Shown: positions 44,186 to 53,770 of the stretch, one piece after another | Layout: every line of letters starts with the position of its first letter | Numbering within the stretch: position 1 is the first letter of the stretch | Source: Nocardioides sp. | GTDB lineage: Bacteria; Actinomycetota; Actinomycetes; Propionibacteriales; Nocardioidaceae | Length of the DNA stretch: 64,000 nucleotides | Assembly: GCA_002729525.1 (NCBI GenBank) | Contig: PBYI01000035.1 | Span: 24,268 to 88,267, forward strand | Direction of reading: 5' to 3' | The notes under the pieces: model-generated | The model's database searches: none | Told to the model about the DNA's origin: nothing | What the model saw: only the letters and a program-made list of their open reading frames with translations | Translations under genes and position numbers: made by a program

Positions 44186-44845
44186 TCACCCGTCCACCCA
44201 CCGCTCCCCCGCCACCCGCGGCGCCGCGGCCCCGGACGTCAGCGCGGCGAGCACCGCCTCCACCCCGCCGACGTCAGCGGGAGGCACCCCGAGCACCAGC
44301 TCGACGGACACCCCGTACGAGGTCGCGAGCACCGCCAGCCCGCGCGCCCGCAGGTCGCTCTCCACGCGGGCCGCGTCGGCGTGCCCGAGCTCGACGGCCA
44401 CCTCGCGCAGCAGCCGCCGCTCGCGCGTGCCGGCCTCGTCCAGCGCGGCCCGCACCGCGTCGCCGTACGCGCGCACCAGTCCGCCGGCACCGAGCAGCGT
44501 GCCGCCGAACCACCGGGTCACGACCGCGACGCAGTCGGCTACCCCCTCGCCCGACGGCCCGCCACCGCGCAGCACCTCCAGCATCGGCGCACCCGCGGTG
44601 CCGGCCGGCTCCCCGTCGTCGGAGGAGCGCTCGACCCGGTCGGCACCGGGCGGACCGATCACGAACGCCGAGCAGTGGTGGCGGGCGTCCCAGTGCTCCC
44701 GGCGCAGCCCCTCCACCACCGAACGCGCCTCCTCCTCGGTCGCGACCCGCCGCAGCGTGCACAGGAAGCGCGAGCGTTTCACCTCGGTCTCGGCCTGCGC
44801 GTCGCGTGCCGGGACGGGGTAGGCGGACGCCCCGTTTATCCCCAC
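44186..44845 (-). CDS. IMPACT family protein (YigZ-like)
   Basis: 219 residues. N-terminal KRSRFLCTLRRVATEEEAR, the family stretch REHWDARHHCSAFVIG, the DDGEPAGTAGAPMLEVL motif and VVTRWFGGTLLGAGGLVRAYGDAVRAAL, then a DUF1949-like C-terminal part. The GTG at 44845 overlaps the 3' end of the upstream TauE/SafE gene by 10 bases. The family may bind nucleic acid or act in translation control; role unproven. Confidence 0.88.
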   Translation of the reverse strand: MGINGASAYPVPARDAQAETEVKRSRFLCTLRRVATEEEARSVVEGLRREHWDARHHCSAFVIGPPGADRVERSSDDGEPAGTAGAPMLEVLRGGGPSGEGVADCVAVVTRWFGGTLLGAGGLVRAYGDAVRAALDEAGTRERRLLREVAVELGHADAARVESDLRARGLAVLATSYGVSVELVLGVPPADVGGVEAVLAALTSGAAAPRVAGERWVDG

Positions 44846-45618
44846 AGCCCCAGCCCCTCCCCGCCGATGCGCACCACGAACGCCCCCACCACCACGACGA
44901 ACAGCACCCGCACGAAGCCCGACCCGCGGGCGATGGCGGTGCGAGCGCCGAGGTAGCCGCCGAGGAGGTTGGCCAGCCCCATGACCAGACCCACCTTCCA
45001 CAGCACCGCCCCCTGGGGCACGAACACGCACAAAGCGGCGAGGTTGGTCGCCCAGTTGGCCATCCGGGCCTTGGCGCTGGCCTCGAGGAAGGAGTAGCCG
45101 AGCAGGCCGACGAGGGCGAACACGAAGAACGACCCGGTGCCGGGGCCGAGCGCGCCGTCGTAGAACCCCACGACCAGGCCGACGCCGACCGCCGCGCCGA
45201 GGTGGCGCCGGCCGCCGTACCGCAGAGCCGTGGCCTCGCCGAGCTCCGGCTTGAGCAGGACGTAGGCGCCGACCACGAGCAGCGCGACGAGGACGATCGG
45301 GTCGAAGGCGCTGCCCGGGATGTGGCTGGCGACCACCGCGCCGAGCGCCGAGCCGACGAACGCCAGCAGCATCAGCGGGGCGAAGGTGCGCGGGTCGGGT
45401 CGGACCCGTCGGTAGTAGGTGAGCGAGGAGACGCTGGTGCCGCAGATGGAGCCGAGCTTGTTGGTCGCCAGCACCTGCACCGGGGTCGCGCCCGGCAGCC
45501 CGAGCAGCAGCGCCGGCAGCTGGATCAGCCCGCCGCCGCCCACGACGGCGTCGACGAACCCCGCGGTCAGGCCGGCGAGCGCGAGCAGCGCCAGGACGGT
45601 GAGGGTCGGCTCGGGCAC
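44836..45618 (-). CDS. TauE/SafE family permease
   Basis: 260 residues with about eight membrane helices in two repeated halves. GFVDAVVGGGGLIQLPALLL at the N-terminus and VGFYDGALGPGTGSFFVFALVGLLGYSF in the second half are family motifs. Members export sulfite, sulfoacetate or related organic anions; the substrate is unknown. The GTG at 45618 is 6 bases after TACCGT. Confidence 0.85.
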   Translation of the reverse strand: MPEPTLTVLALLALAGLTAGFVDAVVGGGGLIQLPALLLGLPGATPVQVLATNKLGSICGTSVSSLTYYRRVRPDPRTFAPLMLLAFVGSALGAVVASHIPGSAFDPIVLVALLVVGAYVLLKPELGEATALRYGGRRHLGAAVGVGLVVGFYDGALGPGTGSFFVFALVGLLGYSFLEASAKARMANWATNLAALCVFVPQGAVLWKVGLVMGLANLLGGYLGARTAIARGSGFVRVLFVVVVGAFVVRIGGEGLGLWG

Positions 45619-45624
45619 CGGATC

Positions 45625-45630
45625 ACGGTA
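45625..45630 (-). promoter_or_regulatory. -10 box, leaderless start of the TauE/SafE gene
   Basis: TACCGT on the minus strand, 6 bases before the GTG at 45618. Confidence 0.55.
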
Positions 45631-45661
45631 GAGGTGCCGGACGGCCCTGCCGGCGCGTGGT

Positions 45662-45687
45662 CGTCGTGGGACATCCGTCCCACGACG
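45662..45687. promoter_or_regulatory. Dyads in the TauE/giant protein intergenic region
   Basis: Perfect 11-bp arms CGTCGTGGGAC and GTCCCACGACG around ATCC. A second dyad GGTTTC-GGTT-GAAACC lies at 45725-45740. They occupy the 218-base gap between two divergent genes and could be operators or leader hairpins of the giant surface protein gene. Confidence 0.4.
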
Positions 45688-45836
45688 CAAAGGGCGTCCG
45701 CCACTCCCGCCGACCGATCGCTCGGGTTTCGGTTGAAACCGTCACCACCGGCGCCCACCGTCCCTAGGTTGGGTCCACGCGCGGCGCTCGGGCCGGAGGG
45801 GTACCGGGACGCGCGTTCGCATGGGGGGACCATTCG

Positions 45837-48800
45837 ATGCACGCTGCCGCGCGCCCGCACGCCGTACGCCGTCCGTTCGGGAGCCGTCGCGCTCTCGCGG
45901 GCCTGACCGCGCTGGCGATCGTCGGCCCGACGCTGGCGCTGCTGCCGGGGTTGTCCGCTGCGCCCGCCAGCGCTGCCACCGCCACCGTCACGACGTACGC
46001 CGGGCTCGAGTCGGCGTTCGCCGGCTGCACGGACGGCCTCGAGGTGACCCTGGGCGCCGACGTGGTCGGTGACACCGACGGCTGGGCGCTGGAGGTCGAG
46101 TGCGCCGCGACCGTCGACCTGGCCGGGTTCGACCTGACCCTCGACGGCCTCGGCCTGCCCGCCGGCAAGACAGTAGAGGTCACCGACTCCACCGCCGACA
46201 AGGCGGGCGCCGGCACCTTCACCAGCCACGCCGCGTCGAGCACCACGGCCGGCATCCGCACCACCGGTGCGACGCTGCTCCTCTCCGGCACCGTCGACGT
46301 CGACGCCCTCGGCGGTCTCCTCAGCGCCGGCGTGGGCGGCGGCTACAACCAGCCCGGCGGCGACCTCACCACCCGCGACGAGGCGACCCTGGCCGCGGAG
46401 TCCCCGCAGAGCTCCGCCGTCGGCGGCACCGCCGGCGGCGACGTCACCATCGGCGCCGGCACCACCGTCACCGCCACCAGCCCGAACGGCTCGGTCTTCG
46501 GCCAGGGCCCGGGCGGCACCGACTTCGGCCACCTCACGGTCGAGGGCACGCTCGTCGTCCCCGGCACCGACACCTTCATCCAGGTCCCCGACTCCGACGC
46601 GGACGCCCCGGAGGTCGTGATCGCCGAGGGCGGCACCGTTCGCGGAGAGCTGTTCGACGACGAGGTCGTCTCGAGCGCCGTGCTGCGTGACGACCCGATC
46701 ACCGACACCGCCGGTCAGGTCGTCAACCACGGCACGATCCGGCTCGTGGACGGCGCGGTCCGCATCGGCGTGCTCGACCACCACTACCAGGTCACCTACG
46801 ACGTCAACGGCGGCGAGGCGCCCGACGGCGGCTACGACGCCGTGGTCCTGCAGTCGGCGACCCTCGCCGACTCCGGGCTCGCACTGCCGGCCGACCCGAC
46901 GTACGCCGCCCGCGTCTTCACCGGCTGGAACACCGCTGCCGACGGCTCCGGCACCGACGTCGACGCAGACACCACGCTCCCCGGCGCGTCCGAGGACGGC
47001 GACCCGGCACCGGTCGACCTGTACGCCCAGTGGGACTACGACGGCCCGACGGCGAGCCTCTTCAACCTCCGCGACGCCCTCGGCACGTGCGCCGGCACCG
47101 CAGGCACCCCGGACGAGCTGACGCTGGTGCGCGACCTGCCCGCCCCGAGCGACGCCGACACGGGGACCGACAGCGGCGTCGTGCTGTCGTTCACCTGCGA
47201 CACCGTGCTCGACCTGGCCGGGTTCGACCTGACGACCGAAGCGGTCGCGGTCGCCGACGGCGTCACCGTGAGCGTCGTCGACAGCGGCACCGGCGACCCC
47301 GGCACCCTCACCCTCGACGCCTCCACCGACGGCAGCGGAGCGACCACCGGCGCCACCGTCGACGGCACGCTGGCGCTCGCCGACGACGTCACCCTCGACC
47401 TCGCCGGCACCGACGCCGCCCTCGCCGGCGCGGGTGCCCTGACGGTCGGCGCGAACGCCACCGTCCTGCTCCACGGCACCGCCCTCGGCACCTCCGTGCC
47501 GACCGTCACCCTCGACGGCACCCTGCGCCTGGCCCGCGACACCGTCGCGACCCTCGGTGACGGCGACACCCTCACCGTGGGCGCCGCCGGCCGCGTCACC
47601 GCAGGCGCCGGCGACGGCGCCGCGCCGCAGCTCTCCGGCGCCGGCACGCTCGCCAACCACGGCGTCGTCCTGCCCGGTGTGGACGTCTCGGTCGCGGTCA
47701 CCGACCACGCCTACGCCGTCACCCTCGACCCCGGCCGCGGCACCCTGCCCGGTGGGAGCGGCACCGAGCTCACCGTCTACGGCCCGACCGTCGCCTCGAC
47801 CGGTCAGGCGCTCGCCACCCCGACCCGCACCGGCTACACCTGGTCCGGCTGGCTCACCGGCGACGACGCCGTCGTCACCGACGACACCGCGCTCCCGGGC
47901 GAGGCCGCCGGCAGCCCCGTCGCTGTCCCGCTGACCTCGACCTGGACCCTCGACCAGCCGATCACCAGCCTCGCCGTCCTCGAGGAGGTCCTCGCCTGTG
48001 CCGACGGTGCCGCGAACGAGGACGCCGACTTCGGGTTCTTCCGTGCCCAGCGGATCACCGTCGGCGCCGACCTCGGCCCCGACCTGGGCCGCACGCTCGT
48101 GGTCGGCTGCCCCACCCTGCTCGACCTGGACGGGTACGACGTGACCGTGCGCGACGTCGTCGTCTCCGACGCGGCGCTGCTCAGCGTCACCGACGAGCAG
48201 GACAAGGCCCAGGCGGGCACTCTGACCGCGGACGCCTCCGGCGCCACGGGCGACGTCGCCGGCGTGTCCGTGCCCACCTCACTGATCGTGGACGGGACCG
48301 CGACGCTCGTCGCCCGCGGCGCCGGCAGCGGTGCCGGCATCGGCGGCACCCGCGACGAGGAGACCGGCAGCGTGGGCGTGGTGGGCGAGAGCACCGTGGT
48401 CGCGGCAGGTGGCCCGGACGACGCTCCCGGCATCGGTGGCGCCGACCTGAGCAGCCTCAGCATCGACGGCGACAGCACCGTCAGTGCGACCGCCGGAGGT
48501 GACGCGCCGGCCGTCGGAGGGGTGGCTCCGACGAGCACCCCCTACCTGAACGTGGGGGTGGGCGCGACCCTGACCGTGACGGGCACCGAGGCGATCGCGC
48601 CGCTGGCGGACTCCTACGTCCACGGCACGCTCGTGCTCGGCAGCGGGACCGACCTCGTCGCCCCCCCGACCTCGTCGAGCCTCCTGCGCGTCTCCGAGAC
48701 CGGGGTCGTGACCGGCGTCGCCGATCCCGCCGTGCCGCCGCGCCTCGTCTCCACCGACGGGTCCACCGGCTACGTGGTCAATGACGGTGCAATCCTCCTG

Positions 48801-51800
48801 CCGACGTCCTCGGTCCAGGCGCCCGTGCGTCAGCACCACTACCTCGTCTCCTTCCAGAGCAGCCACGGCACCGCACCGGAGCCCGTCACCGTCTTCGCCG
48901 GCACGTTCGCCACCGGTGACCGTGTGCTTCCGCCCGTGCCTTCCCGCACCGGGTACGCCGGCTACTGGTCGCTCACCGCGGGCGGCGAGGAGTTCACCGA
49001 CACCACCGCCCTGCCGGGCGCGTCGAGCGACGGCACGCCCGTCGCGGTCACCCTGCAGGTCGTGTGGAACCTGGAGGAGATCACCACCCTGCCCGTGCTC
49101 GCCGAGGTGCTCGCCTGCGACGACGGCACCACGAGCCAGACCCGCGAGCTCGCCGCCGACCTCGGGTCGGACCCCGACCTGAGCCTCGTCGTCGGCTGCG
49201 ACACCGTGCTCGACCTCGCCGGCTTCGACCTCGCCGTGCACGACGTCCTCATCGAGCCCGGCGTCACCTTCGAGATCACCGACTCCGCCGCCACCCGCGC
49301 GGCCGCCGGCACGTTCGCCGTCGACGTCTCCGACGTCGACGACGCCGTCGGCGTCGTGACCAGCGACGCCTCCCTGGTCGTCTCCGGCACCGCGCACCTC
49401 GACGTCGTCGCCGGCGGCGTGACCGGCTGGCTCACTGGTGGCACCGGGATCGGCGGCTACAGCGACGCCTCGGGCACCCACGCCTTCACCGACCGCGCGG
49501 TCGTCTCGATCGACGCCGCGACGGCCATGCGGGGCGGCTCGGGCTCGGAAGCGACCACCAGCGGGCAGGCCCGCCTCGAGGCGACGGTGGCCACCGTCTT
49601 CGCCGGCGTCCTCACGTCGTCGATCGGCGCCGGCACCGAGCTCGTCCTCGCGCCCCGCCCGGACCAGTCCGACGTCACGCTCTACGCCCATGCCAGTGCT
49701 CGCAGCACGATCCACGTCGACGGCACCGTCTCCGGCGCCGACGGCGTCACGGCGGCCGTCCTCCTCGGCCACGGCACCGACGAGATCAACCTGGAGATCG
49801 GGGAGACCGGCCGCATCGCCGTGCCGACCACGTTCACCGGTCTCGGCCCCGTGGTGGTCGCCAACCACGGCACGATCGCCCAGGCGACGATCCAGCCCGG
49901 CAGCGGCAACAGCGGCACCAGCGTGCGCGACCACCACTACGCGGTCACCCTGGACGCCGGCGCCGGCACGCTGCCGGACGGCGCCACGAGCAGCCACCTC
50001 GTGCTCGCACCGACCCTCGCCGCCGCCGGCGTCGACGGCCTGCCGACCCCGACCCGAGACGGATTCACCTTCACCGGGTGGACCCTCGACGGCGCACCCT
50101 TCGGTGTCGACACCGAGCTGCCCGGCGAGGCCACCGGCCCCGCACTCGCCCTGAGCGTCGAGGCCGGCTGGGAGTACCCCGGCGGCCCGATCACCTCGAT
50201 GCCGTTGCTCGCGGAGGTGCTCGACTGCACCGGCACCGCCGATCTCGCCCTCGGCGCCGACCTGGCGGACACTGACCGGAGCCTCACCGTCGGGTGCGAC
50301 ACCACGCTGGACCTCCAGGGCTTCGACCTCACCGCGCGCGACGTCACCGTCGAGCCCGGCGTGACGCTGACCGTCGTCGACTCCGGCGCCGGCGACCGCG
50401 GCGTCGTGACCCTGGCCAACCCTGCGGCCCAGGCCGTCACCCTCACCGGCAGCGCCCTGACCGTGCGCGACGACGTCGAGCTCGTCGTGTCCGGGCTCGG
50501 TGGGGCGATCAGCGGAGCAGGCGGCACCCTCACCACCGGTGCCGCCACGGTCGTCACCGCCTCCGGCGCCGTCCTCGCGGTCGCCGCACCGGAGGCGACC
50601 ATCGGCGGCCGGCTCGACCTGGCCCCGGGGGCCGCGGCCACCGTGCCGTCCGGCACGACCCTGACCGTCGCCGACGGCGCGGTCGTCCAGCCGGCCGACG
50701 ACACCGCCACGACGCCGACCCTCGCCGGGGCCGGCACCGTCGCCAACCACGGCCACATCCTGCTGCCGACGTCGGCCGTGACCGTGGCGGCCGTCACCGA
50801 CCGTCACCACCAGGTCACCTTCGACCTCGCCGGCGGCAGCGGCACGTCCCCGGTCGTCACCACGTACGCCGGCTCGCTCGCCGACGGCGGCCGCACCATG
50901 CCCGCCGACCCGACCCGCGACGGCTACGTCTTCGACGGCTGGGTCGACGAGAACGGGCACGCCGTCCGCGCCGACACGGCGCTGACCAAGGTCGCCACGG
51001 GCGACCCGGCGACGTACAGCTGGCACGCGACCTGGCGCATGGCGGCCGGCGACGGGAGCGCCGAGGCGCTCCAGGCCGCCGCTGAGGCGTGCCTCGACGT
51101 GACGCTCACCGCCGACCGGTCCTTCCCCGGGCTGGTGCTCGACGCCAGCCACTGCGACAGCTGGACGCTCGACGTGGCCGGTCACACGTTCCAGCTCGGC
51201 ACGCTGGCCACCGGGAGCGGCGCGACGCTGACGTCCACGGGAGTCGGCACGGGCTCGCTGAGCGTCACCGGCGACCTCACCTACAGCACGCTGTCGGTCA
51301 CGGGATCGCAGGACGTGGCGCTGCCACGGACGACCCTGCGGGACGGCGGCACGGTCACGTTCGGTGGAGACGTCACCCTCCGCCCCGGCGGCTCGGGCAC
51401 CGCGTCGGTGTCCCTCGCCCCGACGTCGATCGTCGTCGCGGCCGGGACGCTCACGCTGGCAGCCGGCGTCGAGCTCTACCAGGACAAGGAGCTCCGCGTT
51501 GCCGCCGACGCCACGATCGCGCCGGAGTCCGCCACCTCGTCGGGTCGGATCATCGGTCGCGGCACGGGCTCGGGCGGCAACACGCTGACCAACTACGGGA
51601 CGATCTCCCTGCCGGACAGCAGCATCGCCACGGGCATGAACATCTGCACGACCGCTCCCTGCCGTGCCTACACGCTGTCGCTGGTGTCGCTGCGGCAGAC
51701 CGTGCCGGCAGAGCTGCCCGCGATCCGTCTGTTCGCCTCGACGCTAAGCGCCGGCAACCGCACCCTCCCGACGCCAGAGGCACTGGTCACGACCCCCACG

Positions 51801-52808
51801 CAGGCGGGCTACGACTTCGACTGCTGGGGGCTCGATTTCAGGGCTTCCTCCCCGTGTCTCGGCCCGGACACCGAGATCACCAGCGACCTGTCGCCGGGAG
51901 CCCGGTGGACCGACACCTTCTTGGCTGAGTTCAGCGCGTGCCAGAGAGAGGGCGGCGACGACTGGGAGTACAGGGCGACCGAGGACGTCGCACGACCGCG
52001 GGCGGTCGTGACGATCACGACTATCTGCGCGGTCTATCTCGACGGGCACACCGTCACGCTCGGTCAGTTGATCGTCAAGTCATCTGGCCTCGAGCTGCAG
52101 TTCAACGGAGGTGACTTCGTCGTCGACGCATCAAAGGTCACTGGACTCCGCGGGCCCGGCATCGCCATCTACACCCTGATCACTCTCACGAAGCCGAGCG
52201 GTGGGGGGCGACTGGTGGCCTCCGGCACGACCGGGTACGACGGGATCGAGGTGTTGGAAGGTGGCGCGTTCTTCGTGAGGGGCCAGCAGACCGTGGTCGG
52301 ATCGATCAAGGGCCCCGTCAATGTGCAGCGACCTGTGTCGACACGCACCCGTCCTAGCCCGACGGCATCTCTGGTGATCGGTGCCGACGCGACGCTGCGG
52401 ATGGCGGGCAGCATCACGATGCCGAAGGTCGTCGTCGAGCGGGGCGCCACCCTCACCGGCGCCCGCAGGAACGGCACGTACCGCACCCCGGCCATCAAGG
52501 GCTCGGGCATCCTGGTCAACCGCGGCACGCTCGACATCCCGGCCTCGAAGGTGTCCCAGCACCTGACCAAGCGCGGCCAGGTCAACCGGGTCGTCCTGCG
52601 CGGCCTGAAGAAGACCAAGAAGTTCACCGTCTACGCCCGGACCCTCGGCCTCGCCGACCGGGCACTGCCGAAGCCGAAGCGGCTCAAGCGGACCTTCCGC
52701 GGCTGGTGGACCAAGCCGGTCGGCGGCAAGCGGTGGAAGTCGAAGACCCGCCTGCGCGGCAAGACCGTGCTCCACCCGCACTGGCGGCTGAAGAAGCGGT
52801 ACCGCTGA
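45837..52808 (+). CDS. Giant secreted modular surface protein with InlB-like repeats
   Basis: 2323 residues, ATG preceded by GGGGGG. A Sec signal (GLTALAIVGPTLALLPGLSAAPASA) cleaves near residue 45. Then seven modules of about 290-370 residues. Each has a cysteine pair framing a beta-helix-like start, e.g. CDDG then VVGCDTVLDLAGFDL, followed by runs of short beta-strands (GTLTVG, GTVVASG) typical of right-handed helices. Between modules are InlB B-repeat-like units beginning at about residues 316, 625, 1000, 1367, 1658, 1944 and 2249 (VTYDVNGGEAPDG ... RVFTGWNTAADGSG). The last 75 residues are strongly basic (KPKRLKRTFRGWW, KRWKSKTRLRGK). No LPXTG or membrane anchor is visible, so wall attachment may use the basic tail. 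Likely an adhesin or surface-layer type protein. Confidence 0.8.
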   Translation: MHAAARPHAVRRPFGSRRALAGLTALAIVGPTLALLPGLSAAPASAATATVTTYAGLESAFAGCTDGLEVTLGADVVGDTDGWALEVECAATVDLAGFDLTLDGLGLPAGKTVEVTDSTADKAGAGTFTSHAASSTTAGIRTTGATLLLSGTVDVDALGGLLSAGVGGGYNQPGGDLTTRDEATLAAESPQSSAVGGTAGGDVTIGAGTTVTATSPNGSVFGQGPGGTDFGHLTVEGTLVVPGTDTFIQVPDSDADAPEVVIAEGGTVRGELFDDEVVSSAVLRDDPITDTAGQVVNHGTIRLVDGAVRIGVLDHHYQVTYDVNGGEAPDGGYDAVVLQSATLADSGLALPADPTYAARVFTGWNTAADGSGTDVDADTTLPGASEDGDPAPVDLYAQWDYDGPTASLFNLRDALGTCAGTAGTPDELTLVRDLPAPSDADTGTDSGVVLSFTCDTVLDLAGFDLTTEAVAVADGVTVSVVDSGTGDPGTLTLDASTDGSGATTGATVDGTLALADDVTLDLAGTDAALAGAGALTVGANATVLLHGTALGTSVPTVTLDGTLRLARDTVATLGDGDTLTVGAAGRVTAGAGDGAAPQLSGAGTLANHGVVLPGVDVSVAVTDHAYAVTLDPGRGTLPGGSGTELTVYGPTVASTGQALATPTRTGYTWSGWLTGDDAVVTDDTALPGEAAGSPVAVPLTSTWTLDQPITSLAVLEEVLACADGAANEDADFGFFRAQRITVGADLGPDLGRTLVVGCPTLLDLDGYDVTVRDVVVSDAALLSVTDEQDKAQAGTLTADASGATGDVAGVSVPTSLIVDGTATLVARGAGSGAGIGGTRDEETGSVGVVGESTVVAAGGPDDAPGIGGADLSSLSIDGDSTVSATAGGDAPAVGGVAPTSTPYLNVGVGATLTVTGTEAIAPLADSYVHGTLVLGSGTDLVAPPTSSSLLRVSETGVVTGVADPAVPPRLVSTDGSTGYVVNDGAILLPTSSVQAPVRQHHYLVSFQSSHGTAPEPVTVFAGTFATGDRVLPPVPSRTGYAGYWSLTAGGEEFTDTTALPGASSDGTPVAVTLQVVWNLEEITTLPVLAEVLACDDGTTSQTRELAADLGSDPDLSLVVGCDTVLDLAGFDLAVHDVLIEPGVTFEITDSAATRAAAGTFAVDVSDVDDAVGVVTSDASLVVSGTAHLDVVAGGVTGWLTGGTGIGGYSDASGTHAFTDRAVVSIDAATAMRGGSGSEATTSGQARLEATVATVFAGVLTSSIGAGTELVLAPRPDQSDVTLYAHASARSTIHVDGTVSGADGVTAAVLLGHGTDEINLEIGETGRIAVPTTFTGLGPVVVANHGTIAQATIQPGSGNSGTSVRDHHYAVTLDAGAGTLPDGATSSHLVLAPTLAAAGVDGLPTPTRDGFTFTGWTLDGAPFGVDTELPGEATGPALALSVEAGWEYPGGPITSMPLLAEVLDCTGTADLALGADLADTDRSLTVGCDTTLDLQGFDLTARDVTVEPGVTLTVVDSGAGDRGVVTLANPAAQAVTLTGSALTVRDDVELVVSGLGGAISGAGGTLTTGAATVVTASGAVLAVAAPEATIGGRLDLAPGAAATVPSGTTLTVADGAVVQPADDTATTPTLAGAGTVANHGHILLPTSAVTVAAVTDRHHQVTFDLAGGSGTSPVVTTYAGSLADGGRTMPADPTRDGYVFDGWVDENGHAVRADTALTKVATGDPATYSWHATWRMAAGDGSAEALQAAAEACLDVTLTADRSFPGLVLDASHCDSWTLDVAGHTFQLGTLATGSGATLTSTGVGTGSLSVTGDLTYSTLSVTGSQDVALPRTTLRDGGTVTFGGDVTLRPGGSGTASVSLAPTSIVVAAGTLTLAAGVELYQDKELRVAADATIAPESATSSGRIIGRGTGSGGNTLTNYGTISLPDSSIATGMNICTTAPCRAYTLSLVSLRQTVPAELPAIRLFASTLSAGNRTLPTPEALVTTPTQAGYDFDCWGLDFRASSPCLGPDTEITSDLSPGARWTDTFLAEFSACQREGGDDWEYRATEDVARPRAVVTITTICAVYLDGHTVTLGQLIVKSSGLELQFNGGDFVVDASKVTGLRGPGIAIYTLITLTKPSGGGRLVASGTTGYDGIEVLEGGAFFVRGQQTVVGSIKGPVNVQRPVSTRTRPSPTASLVIGADATLRMAGSITMPKVVVERGATLTGARRNGTYRTPAIKGSGILVNRGTLDIPASKVSQHLTKRGQVNRVVLRGLKKTKKFTVYARTLGLADRALPKPKRLKRTFRGWWTKPVGGKRWKSKTRLRGKTVLHPHWRLKKRYR

Positions 52809-52856
52809 CCGACCGCTGACGCGCTGCCGGGCGACACCGGCGGCGCCCCGAGGAAC

Positions 52857-52893
52857 GTACGGGTGCCGGTTCCCCTCGGACCGGCACCCGTAC
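52857..52893. terminator. Long hairpin after the giant gene
   Basis: Perfect 14-bp stem GTACGGGTGCCGGT / ACCGGCACCCGTAC with a 9-base loop, 48 bases after the stop. Its right arm overlaps the -10 box (52891-52896) of the next gene. Confidence 0.6.
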
Positions 52894-52896
52894 CCT
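52891..52896 (+). promoter_or_regulatory. -10 box, leaderless start of the BtuF-like gene
   Basis: TACCCT, 7 bases before the GTG at 52904; its first three bases are the end of the hairpin arm. Confidence 0.5.
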
Positions 52897-52903
52897 CGCC
52901 CGC

Positions 52904-53764
52904 GTGCGGATCGTCTCTCTCCTGCCCTCGACCACCGAGATCGCCTTCGCCCTCGGCGCCGGCGACGACGTCGTCGGCGTGACGTTCGAGTGCGACCACC
53001 CGGCCGAGGCACGGTCGCGGCGCATCGTGTCGACGTCGGCGATGCCGGAGGGCCTGACGCCGTCGGAGATCGACGCGTACGTCGCCGCCGCGGTCGCCCG
53101 CGGCGAGGACCTCTACCGTCTCGACGCCGACGCGCTGGCCGACCTCGACGCCGACCTCGTGCTCACCCAGGACCTCTGCGCGGTGTGCGCGGTCGACGTC
53201 GCGACTGTCGACGACGCGCTCACCCACCTCGGCTGCACCGCGCAGGTGCTGACCTGCGACCCGCACACCGTCGCCGAGGTCCTGGAGACAGTCACCACGA
53301 TCGGGCGGGCGACCGGGCGCGACGACGCCGCGGCCGCGCTGGTCACCTCGCTGCGCACCCGGCTCGACTCCGTCGCCGCGTCGGTCCACCCCGCGGCGCC
53401 GCGTCCCCGGGTGGTCGTGCTGGAGTGGACCGACCCGCCGTACGCCCCCGGACACTGGATCCCCGAGATGGTCGAGCTCGCCGGCGGCGACTGCGTGCTC
53501 GGCGCGGCCGGTGAGAAGTCCGTGCGGGTGCGCTGGGAGGACGTCCACGCCGCCCGGCCGGACGTCGTCGTGGTCGCGCCGTGCGGCTACGACCGGGCCG
53601 GCGCGCAGGCGCAGGCCGACGCGCTGGTGGCGGCCGGGCTGCTGCCCGCCGGCGTACGGGTGCACGCCGTCGACGCCGACGCGATGTGGGCGCGGCCGGG
53701 CCCGCGGATCGTGGACGGGGTCGAGGAGCTCGCGGCCGTGCTGGCCGAGGCTCCGCGCGCCTGA
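52904..53764 (+). CDS. Cobalamin-binding/ABC substrate-binding-like protein (BtuF fold)
   Basis: 286 residues. The N-terminus MRIVSLLPSTTEIAFALGAGDDVVGVTFECDHP and SAMPEGLTPSEID match the periplasmic-binding BtuF/FecB fold, and DLVLTQDLCAVCAVDVATVDDAL is typical of a group labelled cobalamin-binding protein. There is no signal peptide or lipobox, so it is cytoplasmic or the label is only structural. No permease gene is adjacent. Confidence 0.78.
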   Translation: MRIVSLLPSTTEIAFALGAGDDVVGVTFECDHPAEARSRRIVSTSAMPEGLTPSEIDAYVAAAVARGEDLYRLDADALADLDADLVLTQDLCAVCAVDVATVDDALTHLGCTAQVLTCDPHTVAEVLETVTTIGRATGRDDAAAALVTSLRTRLDSVAASVHPAAPRPRVVVLEWTDPPYAPGHWIPEMVELAGGDCVLGAAGEKSVRVRWEDVHAARPDVVVVAPCGYDRAGAQAQADALVAAGLLPAGVRVHAVDADAMWARPGPRIVDGVEELAAVLAEAPRA

Positions 53765-53770
53765 CCGGCG

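Noticed and set aside
45684..45692. GACGCAAAG, identical to the core of c-di-GMP-I (GEMM) riboswitches, before the giant surface protein gene
   Set aside because: The other conserved GEMM elements (GCAAACC strand, tetraloop/receptor, the GGUAGCC-type 3' part) are absent; a 9-base match is not enough.
48279..51185. A 968-residue open frame on the minus strand opposite the giant gene
   Set aside because: It is a mirror of the high-GC repeats; no domain or ribosome binding site, and its composition is that of an antisense frame.
46000..52700. Regular repeats that could be taken for a CRISPR or tandem DNA repeat
   Set aside because: The repetition is at protein level with module lengths near 300 residues and diverged DNA; no short identical repeats with spacers.
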